64,000 nt of DNA, taken from the NCBI RefSeq assembly GCF_900115685.1, contig NZ_FOXJ01000001.1:3133796-3197795 (forward strand), in the 5' to 3' direction. Source of the DNA: Variovorax sp. 770b2 (GTDB lineage: Bacteria; Pseudomonadota; Gammaproteobacteria; Burkholderiales; Burkholderiaceae_C). Numbering within the stretch: position 1 is the stretch's first letter; the number at the start of each line of letters is the position of its first letter. The notes under the pieces were generated by a model. It saw only the letters and a list, made by a program, of their open reading frames with translations. It made no database searches and was not told the DNA's origin. The position numbers and the translations under genes are program-made. Positions 46,258 to 54,483 of this stretch are shown here, piece by piece.

Positions 46258-47421
46258 TCAAGGTGCCAGCTTCCATTGGCCGTTGTCCAGCTTGACGATC
46301 ACGCGGGCGCGTTCATCCACGCCGTAGAGGCTGCCCGGCTTGAAGGTGTAGACACCGTGCGTGCCCACCACTTCCTTGGTGCTGAAGATGGCATCGCGCA
46401 ATGCGACGCGGAACTCGGCGGTTCCCGGCTCGGCCTTCTTCATCGCACGCGAAGCGGCATCGGCGAACACCAGCCAGCCATCGAACGAGTACGCCGAAAA
46501 GGCGTCGCTGGTCGGTGCGTTGTTGACCTTCTGGAACACGGCGCGGAACTCGGTCGCGATCTTCTTGGTCGGGTAGCTGTCCGGCAACTGCTCGGCGACG
46601 ATCACCGGACCGGTGGGCATCAGCGCGTTCTGGCCAGCTGCGCCGACCACGCGCACGAAATCGGGGTTGATCAGCCCGTGCTGGCCGTACACGCCGCCCT
46701 TGAAGCCGCGCTCCTGCAGCGCGAGGAACGGCAGCGCGCCCGGCGTGCCCGCACCGCCGGTCATCACCGCGTCCGGGCGCAGCGCCACGATCTTGAGCAC
46801 CTGTCCGGTCACCGAGGCATCGGCGCGCGCATAGCGCTCGTTGCTCACCACCTTGATGCCGGCGCCCGGTGCGGCCTTCATGAGCGCGTCGTACACCAGG
46901 TCGCCCCACGCGTCGGTGAAGCCGATGTAGCCCACGGTCTTCACGTTGTTGCGCTTCATGCGCTCGACCACGGCGTCGATCATCAGCTGCGTGGGCTGCG
47001 CAACGGTCATGACCCAGGGGTTCTCGTTCGGGTCGAGCAGGATGGGCGTGAGGCCGATCATCGGCGTCTTCGCCTCCTTGCCCACCTGCGCCATCGCGAT
47101 GGCGGCCGGCACGCCCGAGGTGCCCATGAGCACGTCGACCTTGTCCTCCTCGATCAGCTTGCGTGCATTGCGCCCGGCCGTGGTCGGGTCGGAGCCGTCG
47201 TCCAGCACGATGAGCTGCACCTTGCGGCCATTGATCTCGGGCTTGTAGGCGAGTGCAGCCTGCATGCCCTTCGCATAGGGCACGCCCAGCGAGGAATTGG
47301 GCCCCGACAGCGACACGCTCAGCCCGACCTTCAGGTCGGCCGCAAAAACGCTCGCAACGCCACAGGCGGCGAGCGCCGCGGCGAGGGCACCGCGCGTCAG
47401 GGTCAGCATCAGGCTCTTCAT
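46258..47421 (-). CDS. ABC transporter substrate-binding protein, LivK-type (SBP 1)
   Basis: This 387-residue periplasmic binding protein has a signal peptide ending VFAA and the family pattern DLKVGLSVSLSGPNSSLGVPYAKGM. It is clearly related to the two binding proteins encoded at 49259-50404 and 50455-51624 (shared VQLIVLDDGSDPTTAGRNARKL-like segments). It is separated from livH by 71 bp. Proteins of this kind often bind aromatic acids in Comamonadaceae. Confidence 0.92.
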   Translation of the reverse strand: MKSLMLTLTRGALAAALAACGVASVFAADLKVGLSVSLSGPNSSLGVPYAKGMQAALAYKPEINGRKVQLIVLDDGSDPTTAGRNARKLIEEDKVDVLMGTSGVPAAIAMAQVGKEAKTPMIGLTPILLDPNENPWVMTVAQPTQLMIDAVVERMKRNNVKTVGYIGFTDAWGDLVYDALMKAAPGAGIKVVSNERYARADASVTGQVLKIVALRPDAVMTGGAGTPGALPFLALQERGFKGGVYGQHGLINPDFVRVVGAAGQNALMPTGPVIVAEQLPDSYPTKKIATEFRAVFQKVNNAPTSDAFSAYSFDGWLVFADAASRAMKKAEPGTAEFRVALRDAIFSTKEVVGTHGVYTFKPGSLYGVDERARVIVKLDNGQWKLAP

Positions 47422-47461
47422 GTCGTAGCTCCAGTGAGGATGGATGGAATGAACGGGTAAC

Positions 47462-47926
47462 TCAGATGAACAACTGGATCGCCGGCAACGCGCGCGCGGC
47501 GTTGAGCAGGTCGATGCGCTTCTGGCGGATGGCCCAGCCCGAGACGGTGCGCACGAGGTGGTGGCGCGCGGTGCCGCTCAGCAGGATCTGGGATTCGCCG
47601 CGCGCCTCCACATAGAGGAACGGCGTGCGCAGGTGCACCTCGTCGCCCGTCTCGTTCTCGATGCGCGAGGGCTGCAGCACGTGCTGGCTGTGGCTGGCGG
47701 GATGCTGCGAATGCGCGCGCGGGTTCTTCAGGCGATCGACGCGCAGCTGCAGCAGCAGCCGGTCTTCGTAGGCCAGCGAGTTGTGCGAGAACGGATCGGC
47801 CTGCGCGGCGCCGAGCAGCGGCACCCAGTAGTGGCCGTCTTCGGAGAACAGCGCCAGCCAGTCGTCGAAGCGCCGCTCGTCGAGCAGGGCCGCCTCGTGG
47901 GCAATGAAGTCGCGCGGGTCGTTCAT
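47462..47926 (-). CDS. Rieske oxygenase small (beta) subunit, pair 1
   Basis: This 154-residue protein has the aromatic-ring-hydroxylating dioxygenase beta-subunit fold: FIAHEAALLDERRFDDWLALFSEDGHYWVPL near the N-terminus, SLAYEDRLLLQLRVDRL and an end in IQLFI. It has no metal centre itself and stabilises the alpha trimer. The ATGA overlap with the alpha gene shows coupling. It ends with nearly the same residues as the beta subunit of pair 2. Confidence 0.9.
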   Translation of the reverse strand: MNDPRDFIAHEAALLDERRFDDWLALFSEDGHYWVPLLGAAQADPFSHNSLAYEDRLLLQLRVDRLKNPRAHSQHPASHSQHVLQPSRIENETGDEVHLRTPFLYVEARGESQILLSGTARHHLVRTVSGWAIRQKRIDLLNAARALPAIQLFI

Positions 47927-49242
47927 GCCGCGACCTCCGAAGCCATCGCCTTCGCCCAGGCGCGGAACTGGTTGCGCATGAGCAACTCGTTCGTGCCGTT
48001 GGTGGTGATGGTCGATCGCGCGAGCTCGGCCGCGTCGAAGTCGCGGTGCAGGCTCACCCATTCGTTGCCGCCGGCGCGCAGGCCCTGCTGGATGCTCTCG
48101 AACAGGTGCACGTCGTCGTGCGCCACCACCGACATCGGCGAGAACACGAGCCGGTTGTAGCTCATCGCGCGCTCGAACAGCAGCGCGGGCGCGCCGGCTG
48201 CGCGGAAGCTCCAGGCCTCGATCAGCGTGCGGTCGGCCGCCAGCGGACGGATCACGCGGATGGCCTGCGGCGAGCCCTTCACCGACAGGCTCGGATAGAA
48301 GACCGAGTTCTGCGGCGAGCGCTGCAGGATGTCGGCCGCGCGCTCGGCCCCGTGCGCGGCCTGCATCGCGGCTTCGTATTCGGGCAGCTGCGCGTAGCTG
48401 GAATGGATGCTGAAGTTCACGCCCAGCACGCTGTGCCCGTTGGCGAACACCCGCCCACCCATCTTGTCGAAGAACTCGTAGCCCGAGCCGAAGGGCAGGA
48501 TCTGCTCCATCGCCATCGGCTTGGGATCGGTGGGCGCATGGCCTTCCCACAGCGCCTCGGCCGCCTTGGTGGCCGATTCGTGCGCCGACATCGGATGCAC
48601 CGTGTCGTTGATGTTCTCCAGGTACATCTTCCAGTTGCAATGGACGATGTTGCGCAGCACGCCGCCACCCACGGTGAGCTTGCCCTCGGGCGAACGGTCG
48701 ACCATGTTGTCGATGGCGCCGAGCACTTCGCCGAAATAGTCCTCGAACGCAGGGCCGGTGTCGGAGAGCCGCACGAAGACGAAGTCGCGGTAGACCTTCA
48801 CGTGTTTCACCACCGAGAGCCCCTGCCCCGATTCGCAGGCCTTGAGCTGCGTGCCCTCGTAGCCGTTCTTCAGCGGCACGCCGAGCGGCGCGCCGTCGAG
48901 CTTGTAGGTCCACGCGTGGTACGGGCAGCGAAAGAACCGGCCGGTGTTGCCGCTTTCGTCCGTCACCAGCTGCGTGCCCTTGTGGGCGCAGCGGTTGTAC
49001 ATCACGTGCACCGCGCCGTCGGGCTGCCGCACCATCAGGAGCGGTCGGCCCGCGACCTCCTGCGTCACGAAGTCGCCCGCTTCCGGTACCTGGCTCGCAT
49101 GGCCGAGGAAGACCCAGGTGTTCGCGAACAGGCGCTCCTGTTCGAGCGCGAAGATCTCCTCGCTCAGGTACAGGTCGCGGTGCACGCGATCGTCCTGCAC
49201 CAGGGCGGCGATGCGGTCGGGATGATGGCGGTAGCTGGTCAT
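47923..49242 (-). CDS. Rieske oxygenase large (alpha) subunit, pair 1
   Basis: This 439-residue protein has a Rieske [2Fe-2S] centre (RCAHKG...FRCPYHAW, C-x-H and C-x2-H) near residue 85-110 and a mononuclear iron site. The site is in NWKMYLENINDTVHPMSAHES, with the D-x2-H-x4-H arrangement of ring-hydroxylating oxygenases. It inserts oxygen into an aromatic ring with electrons from a reductase. It is paralogous to the alpha subunit at 57770-59083; both start MTSYR. Its substrate is unknown; an indolic acid is proposed from context. Confidence 0.93.
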   Translation of the reverse strand: MTSYRHHPDRIAALVQDDRVHRDLYLSEEIFALEQERLFANTWVFLGHASQVPEAGDFVTQEVAGRPLLMVRQPDGAVHVMYNRCAHKGTQLVTDESGNTGRFFRCPYHAWTYKLDGAPLGVPLKNGYEGTQLKACESGQGLSVVKHVKVYRDFVFVRLSDTGPAFEDYFGEVLGAIDNMVDRSPEGKLTVGGGVLRNIVHCNWKMYLENINDTVHPMSAHESATKAAEALWEGHAPTDPKPMAMEQILPFGSGYEFFDKMGGRVFANGHSVLGVNFSIHSSYAQLPEYEAAMQAAHGAERAADILQRSPQNSVFYPSLSVKGSPQAIRVIRPLAADRTLIEAWSFRAAGAPALLFERAMSYNRLVFSPMSVVAHDDVHLFESIQQGLRAGGNEWVSLHRDFDAAELARSTITTNGTNELLMRNQFRAWAKAMASEVAA

Positions 49243-49258
49243 CGGGGCACTCGGCTTC

Positions 49259-50404
49259 TCAAGGAACGAGCTTCCACTGGCCCTTGTTCATCTGCACGAT
49301 CACCACGCCGCGCTGGTCGGAGCCATAGCGGTCGTCGGGCTTGAAGGTGTAGATGCCGTGCGTGCCCACGAGCTCCTTCGTGCTCACGATGGCGTCGCGC
49401 AGCGCGGTGCGGTACTGCGGCGTGCCCGGCTCGCCTTTGGTGCGCGAGGCGGCGTCGGCCAGCAGCAGGTAGGCGTCGTAGGTGTACGAGGAGAAGGCAT
49501 CGGTGGGCACCGCGCCGTTCACCTTCTGGTAGGCGTTGCGAAAGCCCATCGACACCTTCTTGATGGGGTTGCTGTCGGGCAGCTGGTCGGCCACGAGCAC
49601 GGGGCCGCTGGGCACCTGCAGGCCTTCGATGGAAGCACCTCCTACGCGCACGAAGTCGGCGTTGATGAGCCCGTGCGTGCCATAGATCTTGCCCTTGTAG
49701 CCACGCTCGGCGAGCGCGATGTAGGGCAGCGCACCGGGCGTGCCGGAGTTGCCCGCGAACACGGCATCGGGCCGCGCCGCGACGATCTTCAGGATCTGCC
49801 CCGCCACCGACGAATCGCTGCGTGCATAGCGCTCGTTCGCCACCACCTTGATGCCGGCGGCGGCCGTGCTCTTCATCAGCGAGTCGTAGGCCAGGTCGCC
49901 CAGCGCATCGGAAAAGCCGATGAAGGCCACGGTCTTCACGCCCGACTTCTGCATGCGGTCCACCACGCCGGCGACCATGAGCGGGAACGGTTGCGACACC
50001 GTCACCGTCCACGCGCCTTCCGGGCCGGCGATGGTCACCGGCGTGGGCGAGATCAGCGGCGTATTGAGCTCGCGCGCCACCGAGGCGATGGCCATCGCGC
50101 CCGGCACACCCGAGGTGCCGATGAGCACATCGACCTTGTCTTCCGTCACCAGCTTGCGGGCGTTGCGGCCGGCGGTGGTCGGGTCGGAGGCGTCGTCGAG
50201 CACGATCAACTGGACCTTGCGGCCACCGATCTCGGGACGCTCGGCAATGGCTGCGCGAATGCCCTTTTCGTAGGGAACGCCCAGTGCGGCGACAGGGCCC
50301 GAAAGCGAGCTGATGAAGCCGATCTTCAGGTCGGCCGCCATGGCCTGTGCAGTTGCCAATGCGACGGCGGTGAGGCCGAGGAGGCGGGCCAGTTTCTTTT
50401 TCAT
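49259..50404 (-). CDS. ABC transporter substrate-binding protein, LivK-type (SBP 2)
   Basis: This 381-residue periplasmic binding protein has a signal peptide (MKKKLARLLGL... ending AMA) and the pattern DLKIGFISSLSGPVAALGVPYEKGI. It is most similar to SBP 3, encoded 50 bp upstream. Both seem to come from a tandem duplication. It lies between SBP 3 and the Rieske pair 1 genes and ends 16 bp before the alpha gene. It probably feeds the LivHMGF importer in the same operon. Confidence 0.92.
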   Translation of the reverse strand: MKKKLARLLGLTAVALATAQAMAADLKIGFISSLSGPVAALGVPYEKGIRAAIAERPEIGGRKVQLIVLDDASDPTTAGRNARKLVTEDKVDVLIGTSGVPGAMAIASVARELNTPLISPTPVTIAGPEGAWTVTVSQPFPLMVAGVVDRMQKSGVKTVAFIGFSDALGDLAYDSLMKSTAAAGIKVVANERYARSDSSVAGQILKIVAARPDAVFAGNSGTPGALPYIALAERGYKGKIYGTHGLINADFVRVGGASIEGLQVPSGPVLVADQLPDSNPIKKVSMGFRNAYQKVNGAVPTDAFSSYTYDAYLLLADAASRTKGEPGTPQYRTALRDAIVSTKELVGTHGIYTFKPDDRYGSDQRGVVIVQMNKGQWKLVP

Positions 50405-50454
50405 TGAGATTGCTCCAGCGTGTGGCGTATGTTGTGTGCGTTGCGTGCGTTGAA

Positions 50455-51624
50455 TCAGGGAACCAGCTTCCACTGACCCTTTTCGAGCTTCACGACCACA
50501 CGCGAGCGTTCGTCCGATCCATAGCGGTCGGTCGGCTTGAAGTTGTAGACGCTGTGGGTGCCCACCAGCTCCTTGGTGCTCACGATCGCGTCGCGCAGCG
50601 CGAGACGGAACTGCGGCGTGCCCGGCTCGGCCTTGGTGGCGAGCGCGCGTTGGGCGGCGTCCAAGTACAGCAGCCAGGCATCGAAGGTGTAGGCCGAGAA
50701 GGCATCGGTAGGCGCCGCGCCGTTGGCCTTCTGGTAGGCCGCGCGGAAGTCCATCGACACCTTGCGGATCGGGTTGTCGCCCGGCAACTGCTCGGCCACG
50801 ATCACCGGGCCGGTGGGTGCGAGCAGGCCTTCGACGGCCGCGCCGCCCACGCGCACGAAGTCGGGGTTGATGAGCGCATGCATGCCGTAGATCTGGCCCC
50901 TGTAGCCGCGCTCCGCGAGCGCCAGGTACGGCAGCGCGCCGGGCGTGCCCGAGGTGCCGGTGATCACCGCGTCGGGGCGCAGCGCCACGATCTTGAGCAC
51001 CTGGCCCGTCACCGACGAATCGGCGCGCGCATAGCGCTCGTTCGACACGATCTTGATGCCCGCCGGCTCCGCGCTCTTTTGCAGCGCGTCGTACACCAGG
51101 TCGCCCCAGGCGTCGGAGAAGCCGATGTAGCCGACCGTCTTCACGCCCGACTTCTTCATGCGCTCGACCACCGCGCTCACCATGAGCGGCGCGGGCTGCG
51201 GCAGCGTGACCATCCACGCGCCCTCTTCGCCCGGCAGGTTGGCGTTGGCGATGGAGATGAGCGGCGTCTTCGTCTCGCGCGCCACGCCCGCGATGGCCAG
51301 CGCGCCGGGCGATCCTGCCGTGCCGATGATGACGTCGACCTTGTCCTCGTCGATCATCTTGCGGGCGTTGCGCGCGGCCGTGGTCGGGTCCGAGGCATCG
51401 TCCAGCTGCACCAGCTGGATCTTGCGGCCACCCAGGTCCGCCTTGTAGGCGAGCGCGGCCTTCATGCCCTTCTCGTAGGGGATGCCCAGCGACGACACCG
51501 GCCCCGAGAGCGACGTGATGAAGCCGACCTTGAGGTCAGCAGCCCAGGCGCCAGCGACGGCGCTCAGGGCGCCCAGGCCCACGGCGATGCCCGCGAGGGC
51601 ACGGAATCGGTTCAGGACTTTCAT
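50455..51624 (-). CDS. ABC transporter substrate-binding protein, LivK-type (SBP 3)
   Basis: This 389-residue periplasmic binding protein has a signal peptide ending AWA and the pattern DLKVGFITSLSGPVSSLGIPYEKGM. It shares the VGTHxxYxFKPxDRYGSD C-terminal pattern with SBP 2 (GIYTFKPDDRYGSD). Three related binding proteins with one importer suggest that several related solutes are taken up. It follows the SDR gene by 48 bp. Confidence 0.92.
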   Translation of the reverse strand: MKVLNRFRALAGIAVGLGALSAVAGAWAADLKVGFITSLSGPVSSLGIPYEKGMKAALAYKADLGGRKIQLVQLDDASDPTTAARNARKMIDEDKVDVIIGTAGSPGALAIAGVARETKTPLISIANANLPGEEGAWMVTLPQPAPLMVSAVVERMKKSGVKTVGYIGFSDAWGDLVYDALQKSAEPAGIKIVSNERYARADSSVTGQVLKIVALRPDAVITGTSGTPGALPYLALAERGYRGQIYGMHALINPDFVRVGGAAVEGLLAPTGPVIVAEQLPGDNPIRKVSMDFRAAYQKANGAAPTDAFSAYTFDAWLLYLDAAQRALATKAEPGTPQFRLALRDAIVSTKELVGTHSVYNFKPTDRYGSDERSRVVVKLEKGQWKLVP

Positions 51625-51672
51625 GGCGATGCTCCAGAGGTGATGTTTTTTGAACGAAACGAACGCTGAGAA

Positions 51673-52404
51673 CTAGAGGACCAGGCTGCCGACGCTGGTG
51701 CCGCCGCACACGTAGAGCACCTGGCCGGTAACGAAGCTGTTGTCCGCATCGGCGAAGAAACGCACGGCGCGTGCCACGTCGGCCGATTCGCCCAGGCGCT
51801 TGACGGGCACGGAGGCCGCGAGCGCGCGCTCCTTCTCGCTGCCGGCTTCGACGACGTCGTAGAACATGTCGGTGCGGATCGGTCCCGGCGCCACCACGTT
51901 CACCGTGATGCCGTCGGCGGCCAGTTCCAGAGCCCAGGTGCGCGCCATGCCCAGCATGCCGGCCTTGGTCGCGGAATAGCTGGTGCGGGTCGCAAGACCC
52001 AGTGCGGCGCGCGACGACAGCAGCACCACGCGGCCGAAACGCTGCGCGCGCATGGCGGGCAATGCGCCCTGCACGAGCTGGATCGCGCAGCCCAGGTGCA
52101 AGTCGACCAGCGCATCGAGATCGTCCAGCTTCACCTCGGGCAACAAGGCTGCGCGGATCACGCCGGCGTTGTGCACGATGGTGGTCGGCGCAAAGCGCTC
52201 GACCAGTTCACGCACCGCTTCGCCCGTGGCGGCGCGGTCGCTCAGGTCGACCTCGAGGCTGTGCAGCTTCGGATGGTCGATCTCGGCCTTGCGGCGCGCG
52301 AGCGACACCACCTCGTAGCCTTGCGCGAGCAGGTCCTCGCAGATCGCCTTGCCGATGCCGGCGCTGCCGCCGGTGACGGCCGCGACCTTGGGCACCGTGT
52401 TCAT
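51673..52404 (-). CDS. SDR family oxidoreductase
   Basis: This 243-residue SDR has TGGSAGIG, HNAG and a catalytic SSRAALG...TSYSATKAG with Tyr and Lys present, so it should be active. The start overlaps the cyclase stop by four bases, so the two are coupled. In the proposed pathway it could oxidise or reduce an indolic intermediate (such as the oxidation of dioxindole to isatin); this is inference. Confidence 0.88.
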   Translation of the reverse strand: MNTVPKVAAVTGGSAGIGKAICEDLLAQGYEVVSLARRKAEIDHPKLHSLEVDLSDRAATGEAVRELVERFAPTTIVHNAGVIRAALLPEVKLDDLDALVDLHLGCAIQLVQGALPAMRAQRFGRVVLLSSRAALGLATRTSYSATKAGMLGMARTWALELAADGITVNVVAPGPIRTDMFYDVVEAGSEKERALAASVPVKRLGESADVARAVRFFADADNSFVTGQVLYVCGGTSVGSLVL

Positions 52405-53213
52405 GCCTGCGCTCCCACCAACGCCAGCACACGCAGCGGGCTGCCGCTGCCCTTCTCGATCTTGAGCGGCGGGCAGATCAGCACCGCGCCCGCGGGCGGC
52501 AGCAGGTCGAGATTGCTCAGGCACTGCAACCCGTAGCGCCCGGCGCCGTGCATGTAGTAGTGGCACGGATACGGTGGACGCAGGTGATAGCCCTGCCCCG
52601 CATCGGTGCCGATGGCCTCCGAGCCGAAGCCCAGCACGTCGCGCTGCTCCACCAGGAAGCGCACGGCCTCGGTGCTCGGGCCGGGCGTGTGCTGGCCGGT
52701 TTCGTCGAAGTTTTGATACGCCTCAGGGTCGCTGCGCTTGGACCAGTCGGTGCGCATCAGCACCCACGCGCCCTTCGGGATGCGGCCATGGGCGGCTTCG
52801 TAGCGCTCGATGTCGGCCACGCTCAACAGGTAGTCGTCGTTGCCCTGCACCTCGGCCGAGCAGTCGATCACGCAGGCCGGCGCCACGAAGTTCTGCACGG
52901 GGATGGTGTCCACCGAGTTGTTCGGCAGGTCGCGTCCGGAGATCCAGTGGATCGGTGCGTCGAAGTGCGTGCCCGTGTGCTCGCCGCAGGAGAAGTTGTT
53001 CCAGTACCAGCCCGGGCCACGCTCGTCGTACTTCGACACCTCCTCGATGCGGAAGGGCCAGCACTGGCCCATCTCGGGCGGTAGCGCGATCTGCGGGAAC
53101 TCGGGCGTGAGCGTCTGCGTGAGGTCGATCACGCGGATGCGGCCAGTGGCCATCGCGGTCACCAGGCCACCGAGGATTTCGGCGGCGGACATCGGTTCGG
53201 TGGTTGTCGTCAT
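52401..53213 (-). CDS. Cyclase family metal-dependent hydrolase, isatin-hydrolase-like
   Basis: This 270-residue protein is of the cyclase family, which contains kynurenine formamidase and isatin hydrolase. The metal motif HTGTHFDAPIH (His79, His83, Asp85, His89) is complete. The stretch just before it (GWYWNNFSCGE) is of the type I recall for isatin hydrolases, which open the isatin lactam to isatinate on the way to anthranilate. The start at 53213 has AGGAG upstream. Kynurenine formamidase is the main alternative. Its context among oxygenases and CoA-chemistry genes favours an indole-derived substrate. Confidence 0.82.
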   Translation of the reverse strand: MTTTTEPMSAAEILGGLVTAMATGRIRVIDLTQTLTPEFPQIALPPEMGQCWPFRIEEVSKYDERGPGWYWNNFSCGEHTGTHFDAPIHWISGRDLPNNSVDTIPVQNFVAPACVIDCSAEVQGNDDYLLSVADIERYEAAHGRIPKGAWVLMRTDWSKRSDPEAYQNFDETGQHTPGPSTEAVRFLVEQRDVLGFGSEAIGTDAGQGYHLRPPYPCHYYMHGAGRYGLQCLSNLDLLPPAGAVLICPPLKIEKGSGSPLRVLALVGAQA

Positions 53214-53229
53214 CGTGTGGCTCCTGTTC

Positions 53230-54483
53230 TCAGCCGCCTGCGGCCAGTTCGCGTTCGAGCACCTTGGGGTTGTCGCGCCAGCGCTCCAGCCACTCCTGCG
53301 CCACGTCGCCCGGATAGACGTCTTCGACGCCATCGCGCAGCGCCTTCACGATGGCGTTGGCCAACGCCGTGGGCGCCAGCTTGGGCGGCGGCGTGTGCTG
53401 GTTCCATTCGTCGTCGATGGGCCCCGGGAACACGTTGATCACGCGGATGCCGGCCGGCCGCATCTCGGCGCGCAGGCACTGCGCAAGCGAATGCGCCGCC
53501 GCCTTCGAGGCGCTGAAGGTGCCGTGCGGCGGGAAGTTGCTGAGCGCGTAGATCGACAGCAGGTTGACCCACGCCGTCGCGCCCGTCGCGCCATCGGCCG
53601 AGCGGCCCTTGAGCGCGGGGCCGAATTCTTGCGCGAGGCGCAGCAGGCCGAAGTAGTTGATGTCCATCTCGGCCTTGGCCACGTCGGTGCCGCGCCGCGC
53701 GCCGATGCCGAAGGTGCGGTGCACCTCGGCGTTGTTGATCACGATGTCGACCTTGCCGCCGATGGAGCCCGCAAGCTCGGTCACCTGCCGGCCGTTGGTG
53801 AGGTCCAGCGGCACGAGCGTGACCTGCGGCAACGCCGAGATGTCGTCCAGGCCGTCGCCCATCTTCTTCCAGGGCTCGGCGTGGCCGACCCAGACGATGT
53901 CGGCGCCGGCCTTCACCAGCGCACGCACGATGGCCTGGCCGGTCTCGGTCTTGCCGTCGGTCACCAGCGCCTTGCGGAACTTGGGGTCGCTGGTCATTTC
54001 TCGGAGCATCTTGTCGTCGGCCATGTGGGCACTCCCTTCATTCGGAAAACCAATGAGAACGGCCTGGCCCGCGCGGTCGAGCCGGGCGCCGACACGCACT
54101 CGCGTCGGCGCGTCGCCGACTTCACCGTGCAGGTGGACCATGAGCGTCGGGCCGACGTCCAGGTGCACCAGGCCCAGCCGCCAGGGCAGCCGCTCGCGGA
54201 AGAACAGGTCGTTGCTGTGATGCAGCGTGGTGCTGCCGAGCAGTTCGCCTTCGCCGCTCTGCTGGCGCCAGCGCAGCGCAGCAGAAAGGCACTTGTGGCA
54301 GACCTCGCGCGGCGGGTACTGCACGGTGCCGCAGTCCTCGCAGGTCTGCAGTTCGAAGCGGCCTTCTGCGGCGGCGGCCGTGAGGCCGAGCGCCACGCGG
54401 CCGCGCGCGCCGGGCGGCAGGTTCATCTGCCGGGTGCGCAGCACCGGGTTCTTGCGCGGGGGGCGCATCATCGGCATCGTCAT
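53230..54483 (-). CDS. DUF35 OB-fold/zinc-ribbon protein fused to an SDR domain
   Basis: This 417-residue product has an N-terminal DUF35 domain (residues ~15-150): a rubredoxin-like zinc ribbon (Cys48, Cys51, Cys62, Cys65) followed by an OB fold. From residue 154 an SDR domain follows without a stop. In the SDR half the catalytic Tyr of YxxxK is Phe323 (TFSASK; Ser310 and Lys327 remain) and NNAG reads NNAE. The cofactor loop is also unusual (TDGKTETGQ). An internal ATG at 54024, with AAGGGAG before it, could start the SDR alone. DUF35 proteins partner with thiolase-fold enzymes; the adjacent gene encodes one. Confidence 0.85.
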   Translation of the reverse strand: MTMPMMRPPRKNPVLRTRQMNLPPGARGRVALGLTAAAAEGRFELQTCEDCGTVQYPPREVCHKCLSAALRWRQQSGEGELLGSTTLHHSNDLFFRERLPWRLGLVHLDVGPTLMVHLHGEVGDAPTRVRVGARLDRAGQAVLIGFPNEGSAHMADDKMLREMTSDPKFRKALVTDGKTETGQAIVRALVKAGADIVWVGHAEPWKKMGDGLDDISALPQVTLVPLDLTNGRQVTELAGSIGGKVDIVINNAEVHRTFGIGARRGTDVAKAEMDINYFGLLRLAQEFGPALKGRSADGATGATAWVNLLSIYALSNFPPHGTFSASKAAAHSLAQCLRAEMRPAGIRVINVFPGPIDDEWNQHTPPPKLAPTALANAIVKALRDGVEDVYPGDVAQEWLERWRDNPKVLERELAAGG

